NCBI GenBank assembly: GCA_963942565.1
Contig: CAWWDR010000904.1
Span: 1 to 64,000 of the forward strand
Source of the DNA: Maea johnstoni
Lineage: Eukaryota; Annelida; Polychaeta; Spionida; Magelonidae
Direction: 5' to 3'
Length of the DNA: 64,000 nt
In this document: positions 52,101 through 64,000 of the stretch, piece after piece
How positions within the stretch are numbered: position 1 is the first letter of the stretch
Layout of the letters: each line of letters begins with the position of its first letter
Translations under genes and position numbers: made by a program
The notes under the pieces: generated by a model
Database searches by the model: none
Told to the model about the DNA's origin: nothing
The model's input: only the letters and a program-made list of their open reading frames with translations

Positions 52101-55100
52101 CATATCTTTTTTATATTTTGACCAATCCTCATAAGTGAGGTATAATTTTGTTGGAAATTTAATTCTGCACATTTTTCTCTCTAAACGATTTTCTAGGGTT
52201 AGGGTTAGGGTTAGGGTTAGGGTTAGGGTTATGGATGAGCGCGATGTTAGGGTTAGGGTTAGGGTTAGGGTTAGGGTTAGGGTTATGTATGAGCGCGATG
52301 TTAGGGTTAGGGTTAGGGTTAGGGTTAGGGTTAGGTAATAGGGATCATTACTATAATGAACCACTTGTTTTGAACCGGTGATGAATATTTCTAAGTCAGA
52401 AATTCTAAAAAACACACATATCTTTTTTATATTTTGACCAATCCTCATAAGTGAGGTATAATTTTGTTGGAAATTTAATTCTGCACATTTTTCTCTCTAA
52501 ACGATTTTCTAGGGTTAGGGTTAGGGTTAGGGTTAGGGTTAGGGTTATGGATGAGCGCGATGTTAGGGTTAGGGTTAGGGTTAGGGTTAGGGTTAGGTAA
52601 TAGGGATCATTACTATAATGAACCACTTCTTTTGAACCGGTGATGAATATTTCTAAGTCAGAAATTCTTAAAAACACACATATCTTTTTTATATTTTGAC
52701 CAATCCTCATAAGTGAGGTATCATTTTGTTGGAAATTTAATTCTGCACATTTTTCTCTCTAAACGATCTTCTAGGGTTAGGGTTAGGGTTAGGGTTAGGG
52801 TTAGGGTTATGGATGAGCGCGATGTTAGGGTTAGGGTTAGGGTTAGGGTTAGGGTTAGGTAATAGGGATCATTACTATAATGAACCACTTGTTTTGAACC
52901 GGTGATGAATATTTCTAAGTCAGAAATTCTAAAAAACACACATATCTTTTTTATATTTTGACCAATCCTCATAAGTGAGGTATAATTTTGTTGGAAATTT
53001 AATTCTGCACATTTTTCTCTCTAAACGATTTTCTAGGGTTAGGGTTAGGGTTAGGGTTAGGGTTATGGATGAGCGCGATGTTAGGGTTAGGGTTAGGGTT
53101 AGGGTTAGGGTTAGGGTTAGGTAATAGGGATCATTACTATAATGAACCACTTGTTTTGAACCGGTGATGAATATTTCTAAGTCAGAAATTCTTAAAAACA
53201 CACATATCTTTTTTATATTTTGACCAATCCTCATAAGTGAGGTATCATTTTGTTGGAAATTTAATTCTGCACATTTTTCTCTCTAAACGATTTTCTAGGG
53301 TTAGGCTTAGGGTTAGGGTTAGGGTTAGGGTTATGGATGAGCGCGATGTTAGGGTTAGGGTTAGGGTTAGGGTTAGGGTTAGGGTTAGGTAATAGGGATC
53401 ATTACTATAATGAACCACTTGTTTTGAACCGGTGATGAATATTTCTAAGTCAGAAATTCTAAAAAACACACATATCTTTTTTATATTTTGACCAATCCTC
53501 ATAAGTGAGGTATAATTTTGTTGGAAATTTAATTCTGCACATTTTTCTCTCTAAACGATTTTCTAGGGTTAGGGTTAGGGTTAGGGTTAGGGTTAGGGTT
53601 AGGGTTATGGATGAGCGCGATGTTAGGGTTAGGGTTAGGGTTAGGGTTAGGGTTAGGTAATAGGGATCATTACTATAATGAACCACTTGTTTTGAACCGG
53701 TGATGAATATTTCTAAGTCAGAAATTCTTAAAAACACACATATCTTTTTTATATTTTGACCAATCCTCATAAGTGAGGTATCATTTTGTTGGAAATTTAA
53801 TTCTGCACATTTTTCTCTCTAAACGATTTTCTAGGGTTAGGGTTAGGGTTAGGGTTAGGGTTAGGGTTATGGATGAGCGCGATGTTAGGGTTAGGGTTAG
53901 GGTTAGGGTTAGGGTTAGGGTTAGGTAATACGGATCATTACTATAATGAACCACTTGTTTTGAACCGGTGATGAATATTTCTAAGTCAGAAATTCTAAAA
54001 AACACACATATCTTTTTTATATTTTGACCAATCCTCATAAGTGAGGTATAATTTTGTTGGAAATTTAATTCTGCACATTTTTCTCTCTAAACGATTTTCT
54101 AGGGTTAGGGTTAGGGTTAGGGTTAGGGTTAGGGTTATGGATGAGCGCGATGTTAGGGTTAGGGTTAGGGTTAGGGTTAGGGTTAGGGTTAGGTAATAGG
54201 GATCATTACTATAATGAACCACTTGTTTTGAACCGGTGATGAATATTTCTAAGTCAGAAATTCTTAAAAACACACATATCTTTTTTATATTTTGACCAAT
54301 CCTCATAAGTGAGGTATCATTTTGTTGGAAATTTAATTCTGCACATTTTTCTCTCTAAACGATTTTCTAGGGTTAGGGTTAGGGTTAGGGTTAGGGTTAG
54401 GGTTAGGGATGAGCGCGATGTTAGGGTTAGGGTTAGGGTTAGGGTTAGGGTTAGGGTTAGGTAATAGGGATCATTACTATAATGAACCACTTGTTTTGAA
54501 CCGGTGATGAATATTTCTAAGTCAGAAATTCTAAAAAACACACATATCTTTTTTATATTTTGACCAATCCTCATAAGTGAGGTATAATTTTGTTGGAAAT
54601 TTAATTCTGCACATTTTTCTCTCTAAACGATTTTCTAGGGTTAGGGTTAGGGTTAGGGTTAGGGTTATGGATGAGCGCGATGTTAGGGTTAGGGTTAGGG
54701 TTAGGGTTAGGGTTAGGGTTAGGTAATAGGGATCATTACTATAATGAACCACTTGTTTTGAACCGGTGATGAATATTTCTAAGTCAGAAATTCTTAAAAA
54801 CACACATATCTTTTTTATATTTTGACCAATCCTCATAAGTGAGGTATCATTTTGTTGGAAATTTAATTCTGCACATTTTTCTCTCTAAACGATTTTCTAG
54901 GGTTAGGGTTAGGGTTAGGGTTAGGGTTAGGGTTAGGGTTATGGATGAGCGCGATGTTAGGGTTAGGGTTAGGGTTAGGGTTAGGGTTAGGGTTAGGTAA
55001 TAGGGATCATTACTATAATGAACCACATGTTTTGAACCGGTGATGAATATTTCTAAGTCAGAAATTCTAAAAAACACACATATCTTTTTTATATTTTGAC

Positions 55101-55399
55101 CAATCCTCATAAGTGAGGTATAATTTTGTTGGAAATTTAATTCTGCACATTTTTCTCTCTAAACGATTTTCTAGGGTTAGGGTTAGGGTTAGGGTTAGGG
55201 TTAGGGTTATGGATGAGCGCGATGTTAGGGTTAGGGTTAGGGTTAGGGTTAGGGTTAGGTAATAGGGATCATTACTATAATGAACCACTTGTTTTGAACC
55301 GGTGATGAATATTTCTAAGTCAGAAATTCTTAAAAACACACATATCTTTTTTATATTTTGACCAATCCTCATAAGTGAGGTATCATTTTGTTGGAAATT

Positions 55400-58300
55400 T
55401 AATTCTGCACATTTTTCTCTCTAAACGATTTTCTAGGGTTAGGGTTAGGGTTAGGGTTAGGGTTAGGGTTATGGATGAGCGCGATGTTAGGGTTAGGGTT
55501 AGGGTTAGGGTTAGGGTTAGGGTTAGGTAATAGGGATCATTACTATAATGAACCACTTGTTTTGAACCGGTGATGAATATTTCTAAGTCAGAAATTCTAA
55601 AAAACACACATATCTTTTTTATATTTTGACCAATCCTCATAAGTGAGGTATAATTTTGTTGGAAATTTAATTCTGCACATTTTTCTCTCTAAACGATTTT
55701 CTAGGGTTAGGGTTAGGGTTAGGGTTAGGGTTATGGATGAGCGCGATGTTAGGGTTAGGGTTAGGGTTAGGGTTAGGGTTAGGTAATAGGGATCATTACT
55801 ATAATGAACCACTTGTTTTGAACCGGTGATGAATATTTCTAAGTCAGAAATTCTTAAAAAACCCATATCTTTTTTATATTTTGACCAATCCTCATAAGTG
55901 AGGTATCATTTTGTTGGAAATTTAATTCTGCACATTTTTCTCTCTAAACGATTTTCTAGGGTTAGGGTTAGGGTTAGGGTTAGGGTTATGGATGAGCGCG
56001 ATGTTAGGGTTAGGGTTAGGGTTAGGGTTAGGGTTAGGTAATAGGGATCATTACTATAATGAACCACTTGTTTTGAACCGGTGATGAATATTTCTAAGTC
56101 AGAAATTCTAAAAAACACACATATCTTTTTTATATTTTGACCAATCCTCATAAGTGAGGTATAATTTTGTTGGAAATTTAATTCTGCACATTTTTCTCTC
56201 TAAACGATTTTCTAGGGTTAGGGTTAGGGTTAGGGTTAGGGTTATGGATGAGCGCGATGTTAGGGTTAGGGTTAGGGTTAGGGTTAGGGTTAGGTAATAG
56301 GGATCATTACTATAATGAACCACTTGTTTTGAACCGGTGATGAATATTTCTAAGTCAGAAATTCTTAAAAACACACATATCTTTTTTATATTTTGACCAA
56401 TCCTCATAAGTGAGGTATCATTTTGTGTGAAATTTAATTCTGCACATTTTTCTCTCTAAACGATTTTCTAGGGTTAGGGTTAGGGTTAGGGTTAGGGTTA
56501 GGGTTATGGATGAGCGCGATGTTAGGGTTAGGGTTAGGGTTAGGGTTATGGATGAGCGCGATGTTAGGGTTAGGGTTAGGGTTAGGGTTAGGGTTAGGTA
56601 ATAGGGATCATTACTATAATGAACCACTTGTTTTGAACCGGTGATGAATATTTCTAAGTCAGAAATTCTTAAAAACACACATATCTTTTTTATATTTTGA
56701 CCAATCCTCATAAGTGAGGTATCATTTTGTTGGAAATTTAATTCTGCACATTTTTCTCTCTAAACGATTTTCTAGGGTTAGGGTTAGGGTTAGGGTTAGG
56801 GTTAGGGTTATGGATGAGCGCGATGTTAGGGTTAGGGTTAGGGTTAGGGTTAGGGTTAGGTAATAGGGATCATTACTATAATGAACCACTTGTTTTGAAC
56901 CGGTGATGAATATTTCTAAGTCAGAAATTCTAAAAAACACACATATCTTTTTTACATTTTGACCAATCCTCATAAGTGAGGTATAATTTTGTTGGAAATT
57001 TAATTCTGCACATTTTTCTCTCTAAACGATTTTCTAGGGTTAGGGTTAGGGTTAGGGTTAGGGTTAGGGTTATGGATGAGCGCGATGTTAGGGTTAGGGT
57101 TAGGGTTAGGGTTAGGGTTATGGATGAGCGCGATGTTAGGGTTAGGGTTAGGGTTAGGGTTAGGGTTAGGTAATAGGGATCATTACTATAATGAACCACT
57201 TGTTTTGAACCGGTGATGAATATTTCTAAGTCAGAAATTCTTAAAAACACACATATCTTTTTTATATTTTGACCAATCCTCATAAGTGAGGTATCATTTT
57301 GTTGGAAATTTAATTCTGCACATTTTTCTCTCTAAACGATTTTCTAGGGTTAGGGTTAGGGTTAGGGTTAGGGTTAGGGTTATGGATGAGCGCGATGTTA
57401 GGGTTAGGGTTAGGGTTAGGGTTAGGGTTAGGTAATAGGGATCATTACTATAATGAACCACTTGTTTTGAACCGGTGATGAATATTTCTAAGTCAGAAAT
57501 TCTAAAAAACACACATATCTTTTTTATATTTTGACCAATCCTCATAAGTGAGGTATAATTTTGTTGGAAATTTAATTCTGCACATTTTTCTCTCTAAACG
57601 ATTTTCTAGGGTTAGGGTTAGGGTTAGGGTTAGGGTTAGGGTTATGGATGAGCGCGATGTTAGGGTTAGGGTTAGGGTTAGGGTTAGGGTTATGTATGAG
57701 CGCGATGTTAGGGTTAGGGTTAGGGTTAGGGTTAGGGTTAGGTAATAGGGATCATTACTATAATGAACCACTTGTTTTGAACCGGTGATGAATATTTCTA
57801 AGTCAGAAATTCTAAAAAACACACATATCTTTTTTATATTTTGACCAATCCTCATAAGTGAGGTATAATTTTGTTGGAAATTTAATTCTGCACATTTTTC
57901 TCTCTAAACGATTTTCTAGGGTTAGGGTTAGGGTTAGGGTTAGGGTTAGGGTTATGGATGAGCGCGATGTTAGGGTTAGGGTTAGGGTTAGGGTTAGGGT
58001 TAGGGTTAGGTAATAGGGATCATTACTATAATGAACCACTTGTTTTGAACCGGTGATGAATATTTCTAAGTCAGAAATTCTTAAAAACACACATATCTTT
58101 TTTATATTTTGACCAATCCTCATAAGTGAGGTATCATTTTGTTGGAAATTTAATTCTGCACATTTTTCTCTCTAAACGATCTTCTAGGGTTAGGGTTAGG
58201 GTTAGGGTTAGGGTTAGGGTTATGGATGAGCGCGATGTTAGGGTTAGGGTTAGGGTTAGGGTTAGGGTTAGGTAATAGGGATCATTACTATAATGAACCA

Positions 58301-58400
58301 CTTGTTTTGAACCGGTGATGAATATTTCTAAGTCAGAAATTCTAAAAAACACACATATCTTTTTTATATTTTGACCAATCCTCATAAGTGAGGTATAATT
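55400..58400 (+). repeat. Third, dispersed copy of the 3.3-kb block, one unit shorter
   Basis: It matches about 49,700-52,970 with the same private markers: AAAAAACCCATATC (55,859), TTTTGTGTGAAAT (about 56,422), TTTTTACATTTTG (about 56,952), ATGTATGAGCG (57,691) and CGATCTTCTAGGG (about 58,178, as at 52,766). The unit carrying CTCTTAACGATT is missing, and TTAGGG numbers differ by one or two. It is older than the tandem pair or has since been altered. Confidence 0.85.
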
Positions 58401-60229
58401 TTGTTGGAAATTTAATTCTGCACATTTTTCTCTCTAAACGATTTTCTAGGGTTAGGGTTAGGGTTAGGGTTAGGGTTATGGATGAGCGCGATGTTAGGGT
58501 TAGGGTTAGGGTTAGGGTTAGGGTTAGGTAATAGGGATCATTACTATAATGAACCACTTGTTTTGAACCGGTGATGAATATTTCTAAGTCAGAAATTCTT
58601 AAAAACACACATATCTTTTTTATATTTTGACCAATCCTCATAAGTGAGGTATCATTTTGTTGGAAATTTAATTCTGCACATTTTTCTCTCTAAACGATTT
58701 TCTAGGGTTAGGGTTAGGGTTAGGGTTAGGGTTAGGGTTAGGGTTATGGATGAGCGCGATGTTAGGGTTAGGGTTAGGGTTAGGGTTAGGGTTAGGGTTA
58801 GGTAATAGGGATCATTACTATAATGAACCACTTGTTTTGAACCGGTGATGAATATTTCTAAGTCAGAAATTCTTAAAAACACACATATCTTTTTTATATT
58901 TTGACCAATCCTCATAAGTGAGGTATAATTTTGTTGGAAATTTAATTCTGCACATTTTTCTCTCTAAACGATTTTCTAGGGTTAGGGTTAGGGTTAGGGT
59001 TAGGGTTAGGGTTATGGATGAGCGCGATGTTAGGGTTAGGGTTAGGGTTAGGGTTAGGGTTAGGTAATAGGGATCATTACTATAATGAACCACTTGTTTT
59101 GAACCGGTGATGAATATTTCTAAGTCAGAAATTCTTAAAAACACACATATCTTTTTTATATTTTGACCAATCCTCATAAGTGAGGTATCATTTTGTTGGA
59201 AATTTAATTCTGCACATTTTTCTCTCTAAACGATTTTCTAGGGTTAGGGTTAGGGTTAGGGTTAGGGTTAGGGTTATGGATGAGCGCGATGTTAGGGTTA
59301 GGGTTAGGGTTAGGGTTAGGGTTAGGTAATACGGATCATTACTATAATGAACCACTTGTTTTGAACCGGTGATGAATATTTCTAAGTCAGAAATTCTAAA
59401 AAACACACATATCTTTTTTATATTTTGACCAATCCTCATAAGTGAGGTATAATTTTGTTGGAAATTTAATTCTGCACATTTTTCTCTCTAAACGATTTTC
59501 TAGGGTTAGGGTTAGGGTTAGGGTTAGGGTTATGGATGAGCGCGATGTTAGGGTTAGGGTTAGGGTTAGGGTTAGGGTTAGGTAATAGGGATCATTACTA
59601 TAATGAACCACTTGTTTTGAACCGGTGATGAATATTTCTAAGTCAGAAATTCTTAAAAACACACATATCTTTTTTATATTTTGACCAATCCTCATAAGTG
59701 AGGTATTATTTTGTTGGAAATTTAATTCTGCACATTTTTCTCTCTAAACGATTTTCTAGGGTTAGGGTTAGGGTTAGGGTTAGGGTTAGGGTTATGGATG
59801 AGCGCGATGTTAGGGTTAGGGTTAGGGTTAGGGTTAGGGTTAGGTAATAGGGATCATTACTATAATGAACCACTTGTTTTGAACCGGTGATGAATATTTC
59901 TAAGTCAGAAATTCTAAAAAACACACATATCTTTTTTATATTTTGACCAATCCTCATAAGTGAGGTATCATTTTGTTGGAAATTTAATTCTGCACATTTT
60001 TCTCTCTAAACGATTTTCTAGGGTTAGGGTTAGGGTTAGGGTTAGGGTTAGGGTTATGGATGAGCGCGATGTTAGGGTTAGGGTTAGGGTTAGGGTTAGG
60101 GTTAGGTAATAGGGATCATTACTATAATGAACCACTTGTTTTGAACCGGTGATGAATATTTCTAAGTCAGAAATTCTTAAAAACACACATATCTTTTTTA
60201 TATTTTGACCAATCCTCATAAGTGAGGTA

Positions 60230-61815
60230 TCATTTTGTTGGAAATTTAATTCTGCACATTTTTCTCTCTAAACGATTTTCTAGGGTTAGGGTTAGGGTTA
60301 GGGTTAGGGTTAGGGTTAGGGTTATGGATGAGCGCGATGTTAGGGTTAGGGTGAGGGTTAGGGCTAGGGTTAGGTAATAGGGATCATTACTATAATGAAC
60401 CACTTGTTTTGAACCGGTGATGAATATTTCTAAGTCAGAAATTCTAAAAAACACACATATCTTTTTTATATTTTGACCAATCCTCATAAGTGAGGTATAA
60501 TTTTGTTGGAAATTTAATTCTGCACATTTTTCTCTCTAAACGATTTTCTAGGGTTAGGGTTAGGGTTAGGGTTAGGGTTAGGGTTAGGGTTATGGATGAG
60601 CGTGATGTTAGGGTTAGTTTTAGGGTTAGGGTTAGGGTTAGGGTTAGTTAATAGGGATCATTACTATAATGAACCACTTGTTTTGAACCGGTGATGAATA
60701 TTTCTAAGTCAGAAATTCTTAAAAACACACATATCTTTTTTATATTTTGACCAATCCTCATAAGTGAGGTATCATTTTGTTGGAAATTTAATTCTGCACA
60801 TTTTTCTCTCTAAACGATTTTCTAGGGTTAGGGTTAGGGTTAGGGTTAGGGTTAGGGTTATGGATGAGCGCGATGTTAGGGTTAGGGTTAGGGTTAGGGT
60901 TAGGGTTAGGTAATAGGGATCATTACTATAATGAACCACTTGTTTTGAACCGGTGATGAATATTTCTAAGTCAGAAATTCTAAAAAACACACATATCTTT
61001 TTTATATTTTGACCAATCCTCATAAGTGAGGTATAATTTTGTTGGAAATTTAATTCTGCACATTTTTCTCTCTAAACGATTTTCTAGGGTTAGGGTTAGG
61101 GTTAGGGTTAGGGTTAGGGTTATGGATGAGCGCGATGTTAGGGTTAGGGTGAGGGTTAGGGCTAGGGTTAGGTAATAGGGATCATTACTATAATGAACCA
61201 CTTGTTTTGAACCGGTGATGAATATTTCTAAGTCAGAAATTCTAAAAAACACACATATCTTTTTTATATTTTGACCAATCCTCATAAGTGAGGTATAATT
61301 TTGTTGGAAATTTAATTCTGCACATTTTTCTCTCTAAACGATTTTCTAGGGTTAGGGTTAGGGTTAGGGTTAGGGTTAGGGTTATGGATGAGCGTGATGT
61401 TAGGGTTAGTTTTAGGGTTAGGGTTAGGGTTAGGGTTAGTTAATAGGGATCATTACTATAATGAACCACTTGTTTTGAACCGGTGATGAATATTTCTAAG
61501 TCAGAAATTCTTAAAAACACACATATCTTTTTTATATTTTGACCAATCCTCATAAGTGAGGTATCATTTTGTTGGAAATTTAATTCTGCACATTTTTCTC
61601 TCTAAACGATTTTCTAGGGTTAGGGTTAGGGTTAGGGTTAGGGTTAGGGTTATGGATGAGCGCGATGTTAGGGTTAGGGTTAGGGTTAGGGTTAGGGTTA
61701 GGTAATAGGGATCATTACTATAATGAACCACTTGTTTTGAACCGGTGATGAATATTTCTAAGTCAGAAATTCTAAAAAACACACATATCTTTTTTATATT
61801 TTGACCAATCCTCAT
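60230..61815 (+). repeat. About 0.8-kb (three-unit) tandem duplication in satellite B
   Basis: GGGTGAGGGTTAGGGCTAGGG (20-base part near 60,349 and 61,147) and GAGCGTGATG...GGGTTAGTTTTAGGG (near 60,600/61,392) recur in order, together with a GTTAGTTAATAGGG core entry. Shifts are 798 and 792 bp, differing by one TTAGGG. Confidence 0.85.
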
Positions 61816-63193
61816 AAGTGAGGTATAATTTTGTTGGAAATTTAATTCTGCACATTTTTCTCTCTAAACGATTTTCTAGGGTTAGGGTTAGGGTTAGGGT
61901 TAGGGTTAGGGTTATGGATGAGCGCGATGTTAGGGTTAGGGTTAGGGTTAGGGTTAGGGTTAGGTAATAGGGATCATTACTATAATGAACCACTTGTTTT
62001 GAACCGGTGATGAATATTTCTAAGTCAGAAATTCTTAAAAACACACATATCTTTTTTATATTTTGACCAATCCTCATGAGTGAGGTATCATTTTGTTGGA
62101 AATTTAATTCTGCACATTTTTCTCTCTAAACGATTTTCTAGGGTTAGGGTTAGGGTTAGGGTTAGGGTTAGGGTTATGGATGAGCGCGATGTTAGGGTTA
62201 GGGTTAGGGTTAGGGTTAGGGTTAGGTAATAGGGATCATTACTATAATGAACCACTTGTTTTGAACCGGTGATGAATATTTCTAAGTCAGAAATTCTAAA
62301 AAACACACATATCTTTTTTATATTTTGACCAATCCTCATAAGTGAGGTATAATTTTGTTGGAAATTTAATTCTGCACATTTTTCTCTCTAAACGATTTTC
62401 TAGGGTTAGGGTTAGGGTTAGGGTTAGGGTTAGGGTTATGGATGAGCGCGATGTTAGGGTTAGGGTTAGGGTTAGGGTTAGGGTTAGGTAATAGGGATCA
62501 TTACTATAATGAACCACTTGTTTTGAACCGGTGATGAATATTTCTAAGTCAGAAATTCTTAAAAACACACATATCTTTTTTATATTTTGACCAATCCTCA
62601 TAAGTGAGGTATCATTTTGTTGGAAATTTAATTCTGCACATTTTTCTCTCTAAACGATTTTCTAGGGTTAGGGTTAGGGTTAGGGTTAGGGTTAGGGTTA
62701 TGGATGAGCGCGATGTTAGGGTTAGGGTTAGGGTTAGGGTTAGGGTTAGGGTTAGGTAATAGGGATCATTACTAAAATGAACCACTTGTTTTGAACCGGT
62801 GATGAATATTTCTAAGTCAGAAATTCTAAAAAACACACATATCTTTTTTATATTTTGACCAATCCTCATAAGTGAGGTATAATTTTGTTGGAAATTTAAT
62901 TCTGCACATTTTTCTCTCTAAACGATTTTCTAGGGTTAGGGTTAGGGTTAGGGTTAGGGTTAGGGTTATGGATGAGCGCGATGTTAGGGTTAGGGTTAGG
63001 GTTAGGGTTAGGGTTAGGTAATAGGGATCATTACTATAATGAACCACTTGTTTTGAACCGGTGATGAATATTTCTAAGTCAGAAATTCTTAAAAACACAC
63101 ATATCTTTTTTATATTTTGACCAATCCTCATAAGTGAGGTATAATTTTGTTGGAAATTTAATTCTGCACATTTTTCTCTCTAAACGATTTTCT

Positions 63194-63232
63194 AGGGTTA
63201 GGGTTAGGGTTAGGGTTAGGGTTAGGGTTAGG
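63194..63232 (+). repeat. Unit without the linker (single TTAGGG tract)
   Basis: The core end TTTTCTAGGG is followed by one uninterrupted tract of about six repeats and then directly by GGTAATAGGGATC. A second such unit ends the window (about 63,944-63,983). The core before the first (63,085-63,150) is a hybrid, starting type L and ending type F, so an exchange occurred here. Confidence 0.85.
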
Positions 63233-64000
63233 TAATAGGGATCATTACTATAATGAACCACTTGTTTTGAACCGGTGATGAATATTTCTAAGTCAGAAAT
63301 TCTAAAAAACACACATATCTTTTTTATATTTTGACCAATCCTCATAAGTGAGGTATAATTTTGTTGGAAATTTAATTCTGCACATTTTTCTCTCTAAACG
63401 ATTTTCTAGGGTTAGGGTTAGGGTTAGGGTTAGGGTTAGGGTTATGGATGAGCGCGATGTTAGGGTTAGGGTTAGGGTTAGGGTTAGGGTTAGGTAATAG
63501 GGATCATTACTATAATGAACCACTTGTTTTGAACCGGTGATGAATATTTCTAAGTCAGAAATTCTTAAAAACACACATATCTTTTTTATATTTTGACCAA
63601 TCCTCATAAGTGAGGTATCATTTTGTTGGAAATTTAATTCTGCACATTTTTCTCTCTAAACGATTTTCTAGGGTTAGGGTTAGGGTTAGGGTTAGGGTTA
63701 GGGTTAAGGTTATGGATGAGCGCGATGTTAGGGTTAGGGTTAGGGTTAGGGTTAGGGTTAGGGTTAGGTAATAGGGATCATTACTATAATGAACCACTTG
63801 TTTTGAACCGGTGATGAATATTTCTAAGTCAGAAATTCTAAAAAACACACATATCTTTTTTATATTTTGACCAATCCTCATAAGTGAGGTATAATTTTGT
63901 TGGAAATTTAATTCTGCACATTTTTCTCTCTAAACGATTTTCTAGGGTTAGGGTTAGGGTTAGGGTTAGGGTTAGGGTTAGGTAATAGGGATCATTACTA

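Larger units (their letters stand above)
45825..52458 (+). repeat. 3,317-bp tandem segmental duplication in satellite B
   Basis: Copy 1 is about 45,825-49,141 and copy 2 about 49,142-52,458. All private markers recur at exactly 3,317 bp: GTAATAAGGATC (45,981/49,298), a short AAAAAACCCATATC core (46,854/50,171), TTTTGTGTGAAAT (about 47,418/50,735), TTTTTACATTTTG (about 47,951/51,268), CTCTTAACGATT (about 48,332/51,649), ACCGGGGATGAAT (48,480/51,797) and ATGTATGAGCG (48,968/52,285). Even TTAGGG counts agree, so the event is very recent. Confidence 0.92.
37709..64000 (+). repeat. Satellite B: about 262-bp telomere-repeat-containing subtelomeric satellite
   Basis: About 100 tandem units, continuing past the window end. 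A unit consists of a 175-bp core (first complete one 37739-37913, beginning TAATAGGGATCATTACTA and ending AAACGATTTTCT), about 5-7 TTAGGG repeats, the linker ATGGATGAGCGCGATG (37944-37959), and 5-8 further TTAGGG repeats. The next core starts at 38001, 262 bp on. Length varies almost only in steps of 6 bp, through TTAGGG number. The G-rich strand is the + strand throughout, as expected if the chromosome end lies to the right. No unbroken terminal telomere is reached. The tracts can form G-quadruplexes. Long frames (Thr-Leu runs on the minus strand, Val-Arg runs on the plus strand) follow from hexamer periodicity and are not genes. Confidence 0.97.

Noticed and set aside
37594-63881. Many minus-strand frames of 72-119 codons beginning MRIGQNIKK in satellite B
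   Set aside because: They repeat with the unit. The Thr-Leu run is the telomere C-strand, and length varies with hexamer count. No domain is present.
37709-64000. Terminal telomere
   Set aside because: TTAGGG tracts are only about 5-8 repeats long and always interrupted by the linker and the 175-bp core. No pure terminal array is present in the window.
1-64000. tRNA, rRNA or snRNA genes
   Set aside because: No cloverleaf, A/B-box pair or conserved rRNA/snRNA segment was recognised on reading either strand.

Overview
The window is non-coding repetitive DNA from a eukaryotic chromosome end. I see no gene that I would defend. The right 26.3 kb is full of TTAGGG telomere-type repeats on the + strand, which suits a subtelomere read from chromosome-internal (left) to telomere-proximal (right). 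TTAGGG argues against most insects (TTAGG) and flowering plants (TTTAGGG). A metazoan is likely, perhaps an invertebrate given the Helentron-like insertion with a minisatellite core, but the species cannot be named from this sequence.

Layout. (1) Bases 1-37,708 are one AT-rich satellite, here called A. It is a 117-bp dimer in which a perfect 16-bp palindrome (ACAGGTCCGGACCTGT) recurs at alternating 56- and 61-bp spacings, about 570 times by length. The array runs in one orientation to about 26,370. It then switches strand inside one copy of the palindrome and runs in the opposite orientation to 37,708. (2) Two elements interrupt it. At 4,305-8,137 lies a 3.8-kb head-to-tail composite, probably a non-autonomous Helentron/Helitron2-like element. 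It sits cleanly between two T bases of a satellite unit with no target duplication. Each of its two copies carries a 241-bp tandem-repeat core and a GC-rich block with three strong hairpins. At 12,142-12,680 lies a 539-bp MITE with 23-bp terminal inverted repeats and a TA target duplication. (3) From 37,709 to the window end runs satellite B, about 100 copies of a roughly 262-bp unit. Each unit is a 175-bp core, about six TTAGGG repeats, a 16-bp linker, and about five more TTAGGG repeats. Units mostly alternate between two core variants, giving a 524-bp higher-order dimer.

Both satellites carry nested segmental duplications (about 0.8, 1.17, 1.28, 1.52, 2.57 and 2.87 kb in A or B, and 3,317 bp in B). 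Hybrid monomers, half-unit deletions and gain or loss of the linker show recent unequal exchange. The most interesting points are the dyad-symmetric box repeated hundreds of times with a strand switch inside it, and a telomere-repeat-seeded satellite whose design resembles the templates that some organisms amplify for recombination-based telomere maintenance. Open reading frames across the window (Thr-Leu or Val-Arg runs, TGPDL/HRSGPV peptides) are by-products of the repeats.
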